Assembly: GCA_963971535.1 (NCBI GenBank)
Contig: OZ020585.1
Location: forward strand, 161,466,226-161,530,225
DNA from: Notolepis coatsorum
Lineage: Eukaryota > Chordata > Actinopteri > Aulopiformes > Paralepididae
Length of the DNA: 64,000 nucleotides
Direction of reading: 5' to 3'
Part shown: piece after piece, positions 33,874 to 43,242 of the stretch
How positions within the stretch are numbered: position 1 is the first letter of the stretch
How the letters are laid out: every line of letters starts with the position of its first letter
The notes under the pieces: generated by a model
What the model saw: the letters and a program-made list of their open reading frames with translations, nothing else
Told to the model about the DNA's origin: nothing
Databases searched by the model: none
Translations under genes and position numbers: made by a program

Positions 33874-36651
33874 GTGTTATTAATATTGAAATGGCCTATG
33901 ATGAACACTCCACGAAACGATCCTCCTAACCAACGCCCGCAGCGCGAACGACGGCTCCCTCAGTACTTAGAGGCTTACGCTGTCAGTCAACAACCTAGTC
34001 TTCTACTAACAGTAAACGCGGTAAAACTAGAAAGTAAAAGTATGTCTAACCCCAACGCCCAGACTACCCCGACCATAGAGGCCCCTACGGGCTCTAATGT
34101 AACTGACCAAGTTCACGGTGGGGACCAGTGGGAACCAGACATGACTTCACACCCCGCCAGTACTGAAGAAGTAGTCCCCGATGAGTCCCGGGAGGAATAC
34201 AACGCTACCGAGAGAGAACTCGGCACGGAAGAAGACGGGGAGAGCACCGTGGAGATAGAGCTCCAAGGCTCCGCAAGGAGTACCCCGAGGGAAGGCTCCC
34301 CTATACAACCGCCTTCTCCCAGCGAGGCAGAGAGGACCCTACAGCAGGCCTTCCTCATCAGCCTGAACGCCGCTGCTGAACGCGACCGACTGCAGATCCA
34401 GCAGCGGAGCGAAGAAGAGCATATACGTCTAGAACTAAGACGCATTCAGAGAGAAGAGAATGTGGCCCGAGACCGAGCAGACAGCCAGCGAGCAGCTGCT
34501 GGTGCTCTACGGGACGCAGAGCGCGACAGACAGCAAGCGCAACTAATAGAACAGCTGATCAGACGGACAACACCCTCTCCCTCCGCCAGAGGCTCCAGGA
34601 ACTCGTCTAGACACACCTCCAGGGCGGCATCCCCTAGCCGAGTAAACAACCCTGAACTTGACCAACAGACGAGGTCTATACCCCCCACAGACCACCTCCC
34701 CCCACCGGTCCAAGCGAGACCTAGCAACCGGGAAGGAGCAGCATATCCTGTGGAGAGGCTAAACCAGAGACTACAAGCACTGGATGACCTAACTGAAGAC
34801 AAAGAGGAAGAGGAGGAGAACCACGCCCGACGACAGCACAGTACTCTACCGGACCAGGAGGTCCGGTACAGCCCAGGCTATACTCCCGCGGAGCTGCGCT
34901 ACAGACCCCCGACTCTATACACGGGTGAGCACGACGCACGACCCGCACCGAGGAACAGCACCTGGACAAGCGGGCCATGGTACACTGCCGGTACCAGCCC
35001 ATACCAAGGAGCGGGAGGAGACTCGCCTAGGAGGCCTCTCCCCCAACGCTCGCCGATGTATCCACAGTCAGCGTCATACATTGGCACGCCTATGGTACCC
35101 GACTTCACCCAAGAGAACCGGGCCCAGTATACGGAACTCCGCATGTGTCTGGAGACCATGTTGGTGGATGTATTGGATGAACGCCATAAATACGCCATCC
35201 TACTGAAGCACTTAAAGGTGCCCCGCGCACATAATATAGCGCTCGCCTACGCGACTTCCACCACCCCATACACAGCAGCGCTGGTAGCATTGGACCAGAG
35301 GTATGGGCGCATATGGGATTACGTGATCCAGGAGATCCGACACATCGACCGCTTACCCCCAGCAATAGACAATCGAGCACTGGACGACCTGTCCATCAGA
35401 GTGCAGTCCCTGGTAGGGATGTTGGGAGCGCAGAGAGAGAAGGGGAGGCATGAACTTTACGCCAACTCAAATGTGGAAAGGATCTTGGAGAAGCTGCCGC
35501 CCGCTCGACAGGAGCGTTTTAGGCGACAGAGGGACCACCGAGACCCGAATGGCCCCGAACCGAACCTCCTCGATCTAGCAGACTTCCTGGCGAGAGAAGT
35601 CAGCAGCCTACGGCTAGATACATTCGGACGGAGCACCCCTGGCTCCAGAGAAGGAACCAGACGACTAAATGATGGAAGAAGATCGGTGACTGTGATGCAC
35701 CAATCGGAGTCAGTGCCGAGCAGCAGGAGCCACAGTACCCCCTCCAGAACGGAGAAGTGGAAGATAGTGTGCCCCTACTGTGAGAAAGAACACTGGCTAG
35801 CGCAATGTGACTCCTTCCCCAAGCTGAACGCGGAGGAAGCAAGTCAATGGATAAAGTCCAACAAGCGCTGTTTTCGCTGTGCGCGCTCACACATGGCAGC
35901 CGAATGCCGCTTAAAGAAAAGGTGCACCAAGTGCGATGGAGCCCATCTGGACATACTTCACGACAGTAACAGACGGCGCCCTTCACCCGCACCATCCAGC
36001 AGCAAAGCGAGCGTCATGTACATCGATCCCGCCAGCAGCAGTGGAGCCCGAGTACTCCTAAAAGTAGTGCGTGTGACACTAAGCTACCAGAATAAAGTCC
36101 TGGACACTTACGCCGTCCTCGATGACGGGTCAGAGAAGACCCTGCTGCTCGCCTCCGCTGCGGCCCAGCTAGGGCTGCGGGGAAGCGAAACCCAAATGAC
36201 AATTCGGACAATAAGACGAGATTTGAAGACGATAAAGGGCGAGAATGTCTCATTCTCTATCGCAGCAAGCGGCCAGCCTGAGCGACGGTACCAGATTACA
36301 GACGCTTTCACCAGCCAAGAAATAGGACTGTCGCTGTACACATACCCCGTCGCCAAGCTGATGGAGAAATATGCACATCTGCGCAAGTTACCGATCCCGC
36401 TCATAGACAATGCTATGCCGACCCTGTTGATAGGCTCCGACCATGCAGACCTCATTGTCCCGATAGACCGGGTTCATACCGGACCCCGAGGCTGTCCTGC
36501 AGCAGTCGAGACCCGTTTGGGATGGACTCTCCAAGGCCCGCTCGCCAAATCTCTCAACCGAAGTACAGCCACTAGATGTCTCCACTCCCGAGTCACAGAG
36601 GGAGAAACCACACTCCTGCAACACGTAGAGCGGCTATGGACCTTGGAATAA
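33874..36651 (+). CDS. BEL/Pao Gag-protease polyprotein
   Basis: 925 codons. The N-terminal half is polar with an Arg/Glu-rich helical stretch (about residues 150-225). A BEL-type gag core follows (around ALVALDQRYGRIWDYVIQEI, the DUF1759-like region), then Cys/His knuckles at about residues 632-695 (CPYCEKEHWLAQC, CFRCARSHMAAEC, CTKCDGAH). A retropepsin-like domain carries AVLDDGSEKTLLL at about residue 747. The ORF ends with TAA at 36649-36651 directly followed, in the same frame, by the RT ORF; BEL/Pao elements usually encode one uninterrupted polyprotein. Confidence 0.9.
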   Translation: MLLILKWPMMNTPRNDPPNQRPQRERRLPQYLEAYAVSQQPSLLLTVNAVKLESKSMSNPNAQTTPTIEAPTGSNVTDQVHGGDQWEPDMTSHPASTEEVVPDESREEYNATERELGTEEDGESTVEIELQGSARSTPREGSPIQPPSPSEAERTLQQAFLISLNAAAERDRLQIQQRSEEEHIRLELRRIQREENVARDRADSQRAAAGALRDAERDRQQAQLIEQLIRRTTPSPSARGSRNSSRHTSRAASPSRVNNPELDQQTRSIPPTDHLPPPVQARPSNREGAAYPVERLNQRLQALDDLTEDKEEEEENHARRQHSTLPDQEVRYSPGYTPAELRYRPPTLYTGEHDARPAPRNSTWTSGPWYTAGTSPYQGAGGDSPRRPLPQRSPMYPQSASYIGTPMVPDFTQENRAQYTELRMCLETMLVDVLDERHKYAILLKHLKVPRAHNIALAYATSTTPYTAALVALDQRYGRIWDYVIQEIRHIDRLPPAIDNRALDDLSIRVQSLVGMLGAQREKGRHELYANSNVERILEKLPPARQERFRRQRDHRDPNGPEPNLLDLADFLAREVSSLRLDTFGRSTPGSREGTRRLNDGRRSVTVMHQSESVPSSRSHSTPSRTEKWKIVCPYCEKEHWLAQCDSFPKLNAEEASQWIKSNKRCFRCARSHMAAECRLKKRCTKCDGAHLDILHDSNRRRPSPAPSSSKASVMYIDPASSSGARVLLKVVRVTLSYQNKVLDTYAVLDDGSEKTLLLASAAAQLGLRGSETQMTIRTIRRDLKTIKGENVSFSIAASGQPERRYQITDAFTSQEIGLSLYTYPVAKLMEKYAHLRKLPIPLIDNAMPTLLIGSDHADLIVPIDRVHTGPRGCPAAVETRLGWTLQGPLAKSLNRSTATRCLHSRVTEGETTLLQHVERLWTLE

Positions 36652-38877
36652 ATGCCCTTTAAGAACGGAAAGAAAGACATTCGCTCTAAAGATGACATTT
36701 ACGCCATTCACCTCCTCGAGACAGGGACCAAGAGAGTCCCGGTCAACGGCGTGTTGAGATACGCCACGCCACTCCTGCGGCGAGAAGGAATGCCTACTTT
36801 CCACGCCAAGACAGACGCCACAGAACGGTACCTGCTGAACACGGAGCGGCGCTTAGCCAAGAACCCCGCCCAAGAGAGTGTATACCGCGCTGAGATTGAG
36901 AAGCTCATCACAGCGGGACACGTCACAAAGATGGACATTAAAGAGGCTGACCAGACCACTGAATCGTGGTACGTGCCTCACCACAAGGTCCATCACAACG
37001 GTAAAGACCGCATAGTATTTAACTGCAGCTACCAGATCGGATCCCAAAATCTGAATAAAGAGTTACTGCCCGGTCTCACACTCGGCCCCTCCCTACTCGG
37101 CGTTCTACTCCGCTTCTGCCAGGAAAAGGTGGCCATCAGCGGGGACATTAAAGGAATGTTCCTGCAGGTGAGACTAGTAGAGGCGGACAAGCCCCTGTTA
37201 CGGTTCCTATGGAGAGAGAAGCCAGGAGATGAGCACCCAGCCATCTACCAATGGGAAGTCCTCCCCTTCGGAACGACGTGCAGCCCCTGCTGTGCTACAT
37301 TTGCACTACAGAAACATGTAGCAGAGGACCCAGCAGCGGACGAAGAGGTCCGACACAGCGTAAAGAACAGCTTCTACGTAGACAACTGTCTACAAAGCCT
37401 TTCAACCCAGGAAGAAGCCGAGGCTCTCCTGATTAAACTCCGCGCCTCATTGATCAAAGGCGGCTTTGATCTCAGGCAGTGGGCCAGCAGCGATCCGCAA
37501 GTACTGCGCAGCCTCTCCTCCGAGGACAAGGCAGCCAGCAGCGAGACCTGGATGGCTACAATCCCGGGAGAAGCCCAGGAGATGACCCTGGGATTGGTGT
37601 GGCGATTCAAAACAGATTCGCTTCACTACAGACACAAGCCCCTGACTACGGAGCAGGGAAGGCCGGCGGCGGCGCCGACCACCAGACGGAGTGTGTACAC
37701 AACACTCGCCCGACAATATGACCCGCTAGGATGTATTCTACCGTACACCACCAGGGCAAAAATGATTGTACGAGCATTGTGGGACAAGGACCAGGGCTGG
37801 GACGACCCCATTCCCGCACAACTTGCATCCACCTGGAGAGAGTGGGAGATGGAGCTCCACTCACTCCCAGGCGTTAATATGCGCCGAAGCTACTTCCCAC
37901 CCACGGTGAGGCCAGCGACATGTAAAATGGACTTACACGTCTTCAGTGACGCCTCAGAGGTCGCATACGGATCAGTAGCCTACTTGCGGGCCCAAGAGAA
38001 GGAGGGAGAGATCTACACAGCATTTGTCCTCGCCCGCTCGAGAATAGCCCCACGCAAGCAACAATCTATCCCACGTCTAGAGCTCTGCGCAGCCCTAGCC
38101 GGAGCGCACCTAGCCACGCTCATCCAACGTGAGCTCACCATACCGGTGTCTAGAACAATCCTGTGGTCAGATTCCACGACGGTACTCGCCTGGATCAAAT
38201 CGGACTCATGCAAGCACAAAGTCTTCGTGGGAGTCAGAGTCACCGAGATTCAAGACTTAACCGAAGAGTTAACCGGAGAAACAGAGTGGCGCTACGTTGA
38301 TACAAAACAGAACCCAGCTGACGTCATCACCCGGGGGATGCCCCTGGATGACCTCACCCGTCGCAATGTCTACAGTGACGGCCCCGCATTCCTAAGACTC
38401 CCGGAAGGACAGTGGCCCATGCCTATCCCGAGGGAAGCAAGTCCAGAGGAGGTGGAAAATAAGAAGTCTGTGTTCTGTGGATTGAGCACCGTAGCCTCCA
38501 CCGACCCTAACATAGACGATTGCACGTCCATAGAGAGTGCACAACAAAGAACATTCCTGCGGTACCACCCGGAGTGCAAGTCCCCCGCTGATATGTCAGC
38601 AGCTAACTACGAGGAAGCAGAATTGCTTCTACTGCAGCGAGCCCAGAGAGACAATTTGACAGAAGGAACAGTCGTCATGATTATTGATCAATCACTGCCC
38701 AGAGCTATGTGGCCGGCCGGCCGCGTAAGCAAAGTGATCACCGGTGCCGACGGCAAGGTCCGAGCAGCTGAAGTGCTCGTCCAGGGTCGCACTTACACCC
38801 GTCCCGTGGCGAGGCTCATAGAACTGCCCCGACTCCCAGACACAATCGATGATGACCATGACCCTATAACCCTATGA
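36652..38877 (+). CDS. BEL/Pao RT-RNase H with integrase core missing
   Basis: 741 codons, in frame with the upstream ORF past one TAA. RT motifs include GDIKGMFLQVRL (near residue 163), LPFGTTCSPCCATFAL and the catalytic FYVDNCLQS (near residue 240), as expected for Pao-type RT. RNase H begins FSDASEVAYGSVAYL (near residue 430). After the integrase linker the sequence jumps at about 38540-38580 straight to the C-terminal DUF5641-like segment (VVMIIDQSLPRAMWPAGRV), so the zinc-binding and catalytic integrase domains are absent without loss of frame. ATG 36652 is simply the first codon after the stop; it need not be a real start. Confidence 0.9.
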   Translation: MPFKNGKKDIRSKDDIYAIHLLETGTKRVPVNGVLRYATPLLRREGMPTFHAKTDATERYLLNTERRLAKNPAQESVYRAEIEKLITAGHVTKMDIKEADQTTESWYVPHHKVHHNGKDRIVFNCSYQIGSQNLNKELLPGLTLGPSLLGVLLRFCQEKVAISGDIKGMFLQVRLVEADKPLLRFLWREKPGDEHPAIYQWEVLPFGTTCSPCCATFALQKHVAEDPAADEEVRHSVKNSFYVDNCLQSLSTQEEAEALLIKLRASLIKGGFDLRQWASSDPQVLRSLSSEDKAASSETWMATIPGEAQEMTLGLVWRFKTDSLHYRHKPLTTEQGRPAAAPTTRRSVYTTLARQYDPLGCILPYTTRAKMIVRALWDKDQGWDDPIPAQLASTWREWEMELHSLPGVNMRRSYFPPTVRPATCKMDLHVFSDASEVAYGSVAYLRAQEKEGEIYTAFVLARSRIAPRKQQSIPRLELCAALAGAHLATLIQRELTIPVSRTILWSDSTTVLAWIKSDSCKHKVFVGVRVTEIQDLTEELTGETEWRYVDTKQNPADVITRGMPLDDLTRRNVYSDGPAFLRLPEGQWPMPIPREASPEEVENKKSVFCGLSTVASTDPNIDDCTSIESAQQRTFLRYHPECKSPADMSAANYEEAELLLLQRAQRDNLTEGTVVMIIDQSLPRAMWPAGRVSKVITGADGKVRAAEVLVQGRTYTRPVARLIELPRLPDTIDDDHDPITL

Positions 38878-38985
38878 CTTTGTGAAGTTGACTGACCCCT
38901 ACAGCAAACCCTTATGTGTAAATAGACAACGCGATTAATCTGTCTCTGTTTAACTGATTAGGTCTGGGACCAATCAGGGGGTGGC
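38878..38985 (+). other. BEL/Pao 3' noncoding segment and purine tract
   Basis: Short untranslated stretch ending CAATCAGGGGGTGGC immediately before the 3' LTR. The G-rich end is a plausible polypurine tract for plus-strand priming. Confidence 0.65.
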
Positions 38986-40420
38986 TGTTGTGAAGGGCCA
39001 GATTAAACCGAATATATATATTTATTTATATATATATATTTAATTGTATTTGTATATTCTCTAATATTCCCTGATATCCCTTGTATATCCCTTGTACAAT
39101 ATGCATTGAATATCCATTCTAGCCTACTGAACATCCCATAATAGTCTCCATTCTACTATTGGTCGAGACCTTGGTGCCAGGCTGCCATACCCCTCAGACC
39201 CAGTTCAAACGTACCGCTCCACATGTACGAACAAGTCCTAGTTCCGCGTAGGAATCTGACTACCGCACCACTAATGGGACTATTTGTTCATAGTGCGTAT
39301 ATATACTGCGCTACTAAAGTAGGACTTCCTTTTCAGTCCAGTTTCTTACCCTCCAATAGAGTCACAGACGTAAAGCCTCCCCGCGACGCCACGTGTGGGA
39401 GTAAGGCCAAGTTCGCCTACCATCGGTATTGAGACATCGTGTATATTAATATTTGAATAGTCATATTTGGCACTATATCGTCGAGTTGGACGTAGTCTAT
39501 TAAGCTAATAATAGTCTGTTAATATATAGTGCTTCGTGCGGTGAGAATACTACCGTAGTCAGCACCCCATCGTTTCGGGCAGAGAACTGGCTGCTTATCC
39601 AGGGTGGTTGACCCCACGTGAAGCTGCACCCGAGGAGCCCCAGAGCCGACGAGCGAGTGGACCTGTATACCGGATTATTCTACCGACGACAGCCCGCCTT
39701 CCCAGGCACGGATTATGCTTTGTATACTTTGATTATTCCATGGATAAAGACCCCCGACACTGCCGTGTGTTGGAACCCCCCCCCCTGGAGAGGACGCAAG
39801 GTGAGGAGACGCTCTGCAAGACGAGGTCGCTTCACGTCTCTCCTCCGTGGACCGGAGGACGCCGGCCCACAAAGAGTCCACCTGCTTTCATCTGTGGTCC
39901 AAGGATCGCCGGCGCATTGAACGGCACTACAGTGGGTTCACCTGGGATACCCTTGGCCGGATGAGGCAGCCGGATTCTACCCCCCCCCCCCCCTCCTACT
40001 CCTGTCGGCTTACAAGCGACCGGATTAACCCCCCCTGGTGTATCCAGTATATAATCATTAAAGTATCATTGCTGTTATTCCTTAAACTATTCCAGGTCGT
40101 ATATGTACCACCTGCGCCTTCAGAGATTGGACATTCTCTATTGATATACCGACGAATACTCTTGCCATAAAAGTGCATACTAATTCCATTCATAAATGTG
40201 ATTGATTTGATTAAGTGCTTGCTCTACACACCATCGCTGTGTAGAAATAAAGACCTATTTCTAATTCGTACATTTGTGTTGGATCCGTTTCATCTACGTG
40301 ACAGTGTTCATCATAATATATTTATGCCGTGTACTGGGTGGCCGAATATTAAGTACAAAGGTAGTGGTAGTAAGTATCATATCTAGTAATACAGTCAGGG
40401 AATTGTACCCCTCAGTTACA
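38986..40420 (+). repeat. BEL/Pao 3' LTR
   Basis: Near-identical copy of 32400-33829. Slightly longer TA and C runs account for the 5-bp length difference. Confidence 0.95.
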
Positions 40421-40732
40421 AAAGCCATACAGTGATAATACGTGTAACGGATAAGGAAAATGGACCTCATCTAATTAAAGAGAGTCCGTCCCAGTGCAAA
40501 TAAAATAAAAGATTCCGCAACTTCAATCACTCGACCTAAGGTCGATGACTGACGGGGGTCGGAACGGTGCATTCGCTGTCTCTTGTCGGTCAGTGGTAAC
40601 AACAACATTTTGTAGACTCGTTTGGTTCTGCGTGTCAACCGCTTCGCAGGACGCTGTTTGATGTCAAGATAAGCAGACCAATGAGTTATGAAGTTATCGA
40701 TCTGACCTAAGAGCCAGCGTGGGCATTCAACA
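40421..40732 (+). repeat. Outer element 5' LTR, second part
   Basis: Resumes the outer LTR after the BEL/Pao insertion with AAAGCCATACAG and ends GGGCATTCAACA. It matches 48254-48564 of the 3' LTR. Confidence 0.9.
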
Positions 40733-40750
40733 TGGCGTCCCTGGTGATGT
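40733..40750 (+). promoter_or_regulatory. Putative primer binding site of outer element
   Basis: TGGCGTCCCTGGTGATG directly follows the 5' LTR and starts with TGG, as primer sites complementary to a tRNA CCA end do. I could not match it to a particular tRNA. Confidence 0.4.
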
Positions 40751-41069
40751 GCATTTATACTAACCAAAATAGGTGCTAAACGGCCGAAGAAGACAGGACT
40801 ACTGTCAAAAGCCTCTGGAGTAAAATTTAATTACAGATTTGGCTAAAATTTAAGTAGAAAGCTCTACTGGCGACTCGAGTGGAAGGCTCTACTTGGGGAT
40901 ATCACAAATGAATAGAAAGCTCTATCTTTGTGATTAAAGCAACGTTTACTCACAACTAAAGGGTAACATAATGTTTATAGAGCTCTGGGGGGAGTTACAA
41001 GTGCAGCATAATTTCGTGCTTTGCCCACAGGAAGCGAACTGGCCCTACCCAAGACGAGAGCCAACTACC

Positions 41070-42215
41070 CAGAGACACTGTTTGTAAGGTGGGGAGACGA
41101 TGTGAAGCGAAGTCAAAACGACCGCTCACAGAAAAGCGAGGGCTCCCTAGCCCAGAGACACTGTTTGTAAGGTGGGGAGACGATGTGAAGCGAAGTCAAA
41201 ACGACTGTTCACAGAAAAGCGAGGGCTCCCTAGCCCAGAGACACTGTTTGTAAGGTGGGGAGACGATGTGAAGCGAAGTCAAAACGACCGTTCACAGAAA
41301 AGCGAGGGCTCCCTAGCCCAGAGACACTGTTTGTAAGGAGGGGAGACGATGTGAAGCGAAGTCAAAACGACCGTTCACAGAAAAGCGAGGGCTCCCTAGC
41401 CCAGAGACACTGTTTGTAAGGAGGGGAGACGATGTGAAGCGAAGTCAAAACGACCGTTCACAGAAAAGCGAGGGCTCCCTAGCCCAGAGACACTGTTTGT
41501 AAGGTGGGGAGACGATGTGAAGCGAAGTCAAAACGACCGTTCACAGAAAAGCGAGGGCTCCCTAGCCCAGAGACACTGTTTGTAAGGAGGGGAGACGATG
41601 TGAAGCGAAGTCAAAACGACCGTTCATAGAAAAGCGAGGGCTCCCTAGCCCAGAGACACTGTTTGTAAGGAGGGGAGACGATGTGAAGCGAAGTCAAAAC
41701 GACCGTTCACAGAAAAGCGAGGGCTCCCTAGCCCAGAGACACTGTTTGTAAGGAGGGGAGACGATGTGAAGCGAAGTCAAAACGACCGTTCACAGAAAAG
41801 CGAGGGCTCCCTAGCCCAGGGACACTGTTTGTAAGGAGGGGAGACGATGTGAAGCGAAGTCAAAACGACCGTTCACAGAAAAGCGAGGGCTCCCTAGCCC
41901 AGAGACACTGTTTGTAAGGAGGGGAGACGATGTGAAGCGAAGTCAAAACGACCGTTCACAGAAAAGCGAGGGCTCCCTAGCCCAGAGACACTGTTTGTAA
42001 GGAGGGGAGACGATGTGAAGCGAAGTCAAAACGACCGTTCACAGAAAAGCGAGGGCTCCCTAGCCCAGAGACACTGTTTGTAAGGAGGGGAGACGATGTG
42101 AAGCGAAGTCAAAACGACCGTTCACAGAAAAGCGAGGGCTCCCTAGCCCAAAGACACTGTTTGTAAGGAGGAGAGACTGGATGTGAAGCGCAGTCAAAAA
42201 GACCGTTCACAGAAC
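41070..42215. repeat. 83-bp tandem array, 13 full units
   Basis: Starts at 41070, 41153, 41236 and so on to 42149 give an exact 83-bp period with thirteen full units and a partial fourteenth. Units differ at a few positions (GGTGGGG versus GGAGGGG, GCTCACAG versus GTTCACAG). There are no spacers. It lies between the primer site and the ORF, where a packaging leader would be. Confidence 0.95.
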
Positions 42216-42480
42216 TGGAAGCTAACTAGCACTACATCGGCTAACAAGCCAGTGCTAACACCCATGAGCTGGCCAGACGGAAGCTAACTAGCATGACATC
42301 GGCTAACAAGCCAGTGCTAACACCCATGAGCTGGCCGTAGCCAGACGGAAGCTAACTAGCTCACCATCGGCTAACAAACCAGTACTAACACCCATGAGCT
42401 GGCACTAGCCAGACGAGAGCCAACTAGCTCACCACAGGCTAACAAAGCCAGGAGCTAACAGCAGGCGAAGTAGCCGGAGC
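42216..42480. repeat. ~65-bp diverged tandem repeat
   Basis: About four units built on GAAGCTAACTAGC, CATCGGCTAACAAGCCAG and CACCCATGAGCTGGC. They precede the ORF at 42490. Confidence 0.8.
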
Positions 42481-42489
42481 TAGCGACCA

Positions 42490-43242
42490 ATGCTAGCTCA
42501 GGAGGAGCTGGCACAACCAAAGCTAGCACAAGAGAAGCTAGTTCGCATCTTGAGACATCTCAAAAGACTGGAGATCCCCGAAAGGGCCTCAATGGCGCAA
42601 CGGATGGAAAGAGGAGTAAGGACCCCCGGTCAAGATCCAGGGGATAACATGGTGGAAAGACTGATCCCACAGGTGCGAGACGGGAGCATGTCTCTCAGTG
42701 TTGCAGCCGAATCAGTCATGAATGGAACACCCATGCAGGGATCATGCTTTCTGCTTGAAAAGCTATTCGGAGGAGTCCCAGGGGGTAACCTATTGGCAGC
42801 CCGATGCGCAGCATGGTCACAAGACCAGCTACGTATCGAGTGTAGGCTGTATGACCAAGTCATAATGCTATCTGACAAAAGGGGGGCCTCCCAGGAGCCT
42901 CCCCCGAAAACAACCAAGGAGAGAACAAGGAAGAAGAATTACATATACCTACCTCCAGACGAGTGGGCCGCATTAACCCCAGAACAGCAAGCAGAAAGGA
43001 AGGCAACAAGGGAGGAATTCAAATCCCGAAAGAAGAATTACATATACCTACCTCCAGACGAGTGGGCCGCATTAACCCCAGAACAGCAAGCAGAAAGGAA
43101 GGCAACAAGGGAGGAATTCAAATCCCGGAAGAAGAATTACCTATACCTACCTCCAGACGAGTGGGCCGCACTAACCCCCGAGCAGCAAGCAGAGATAGGG
43201 GCAACAAAGGGAGAAATTACCTTCTGGGGCCCTGACACATGA
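42490..43242 (+). CDS. Unidentified ORF of outer element with 33-residue repeats
   Basis: 250 codons. The N-terminal ~140 residues (around IPERASMAQRMERG and MQGSCFLLEKLFGGVPGGN) match no family I recognise. The C-terminal part is three tandem 33-residue (99-bp) repeats with core NYIYLPPDEWAALTPEQQ; the third diverges at its end and runs into the stop. A further degenerate copy of the repeat end lies downstream at about 43290-43375. It could be a gag-derived or captured protein. No zinc knuckle, protease or RT motif is present. Confidence 0.55.
   Translation: MLAQEELAQPKLAQEKLVRILRHLKRLEIPERASMAQRMERGVRTPGQDPGDNMVERLIPQVRDGSMSLSVAAESVMNGTPMQGSCFLLEKLFGGVPGGNLLAARCAAWSQDQLRIECRLYDQVIMLSDKRGASQEPPPKTTKERTRKKNYIYLPPDEWAALTPEQQAERKATREEFKSRKKNYIYLPPDEWAALTPEQQAERKATREEFKSRKKNYLYLPPDEWAALTPEQQAEIGATKGEITFWGPDT

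Larger units (their letters stand above)
32400..40420 (+). mobile_element. BEL/Pao LTR retrotransposon (inner), young
   Basis: 8.0-kb element with LTRs at 32400-33829 and 38986-40420 and a 5-bp duplication AAAGC (32395-32399 and 40421-40425). A tRNA-Tyr-complementary primer site follows the 5' LTR, and a purine-rich tract (CAGGGGGTGGC) precedes the 3' LTR. Two long ORFs fill the interior. The LTRs differ by about two substitutions plus homopolymer and dinucleotide length changes, so the insertion is recent. Confidence 0.93.

Noticed and set aside
41070..42215. CRISPR-like array
   Set aside because: Units are contiguous 83-bp tandem copies with no unique spacers, and the context is a eukaryotic LTR element.
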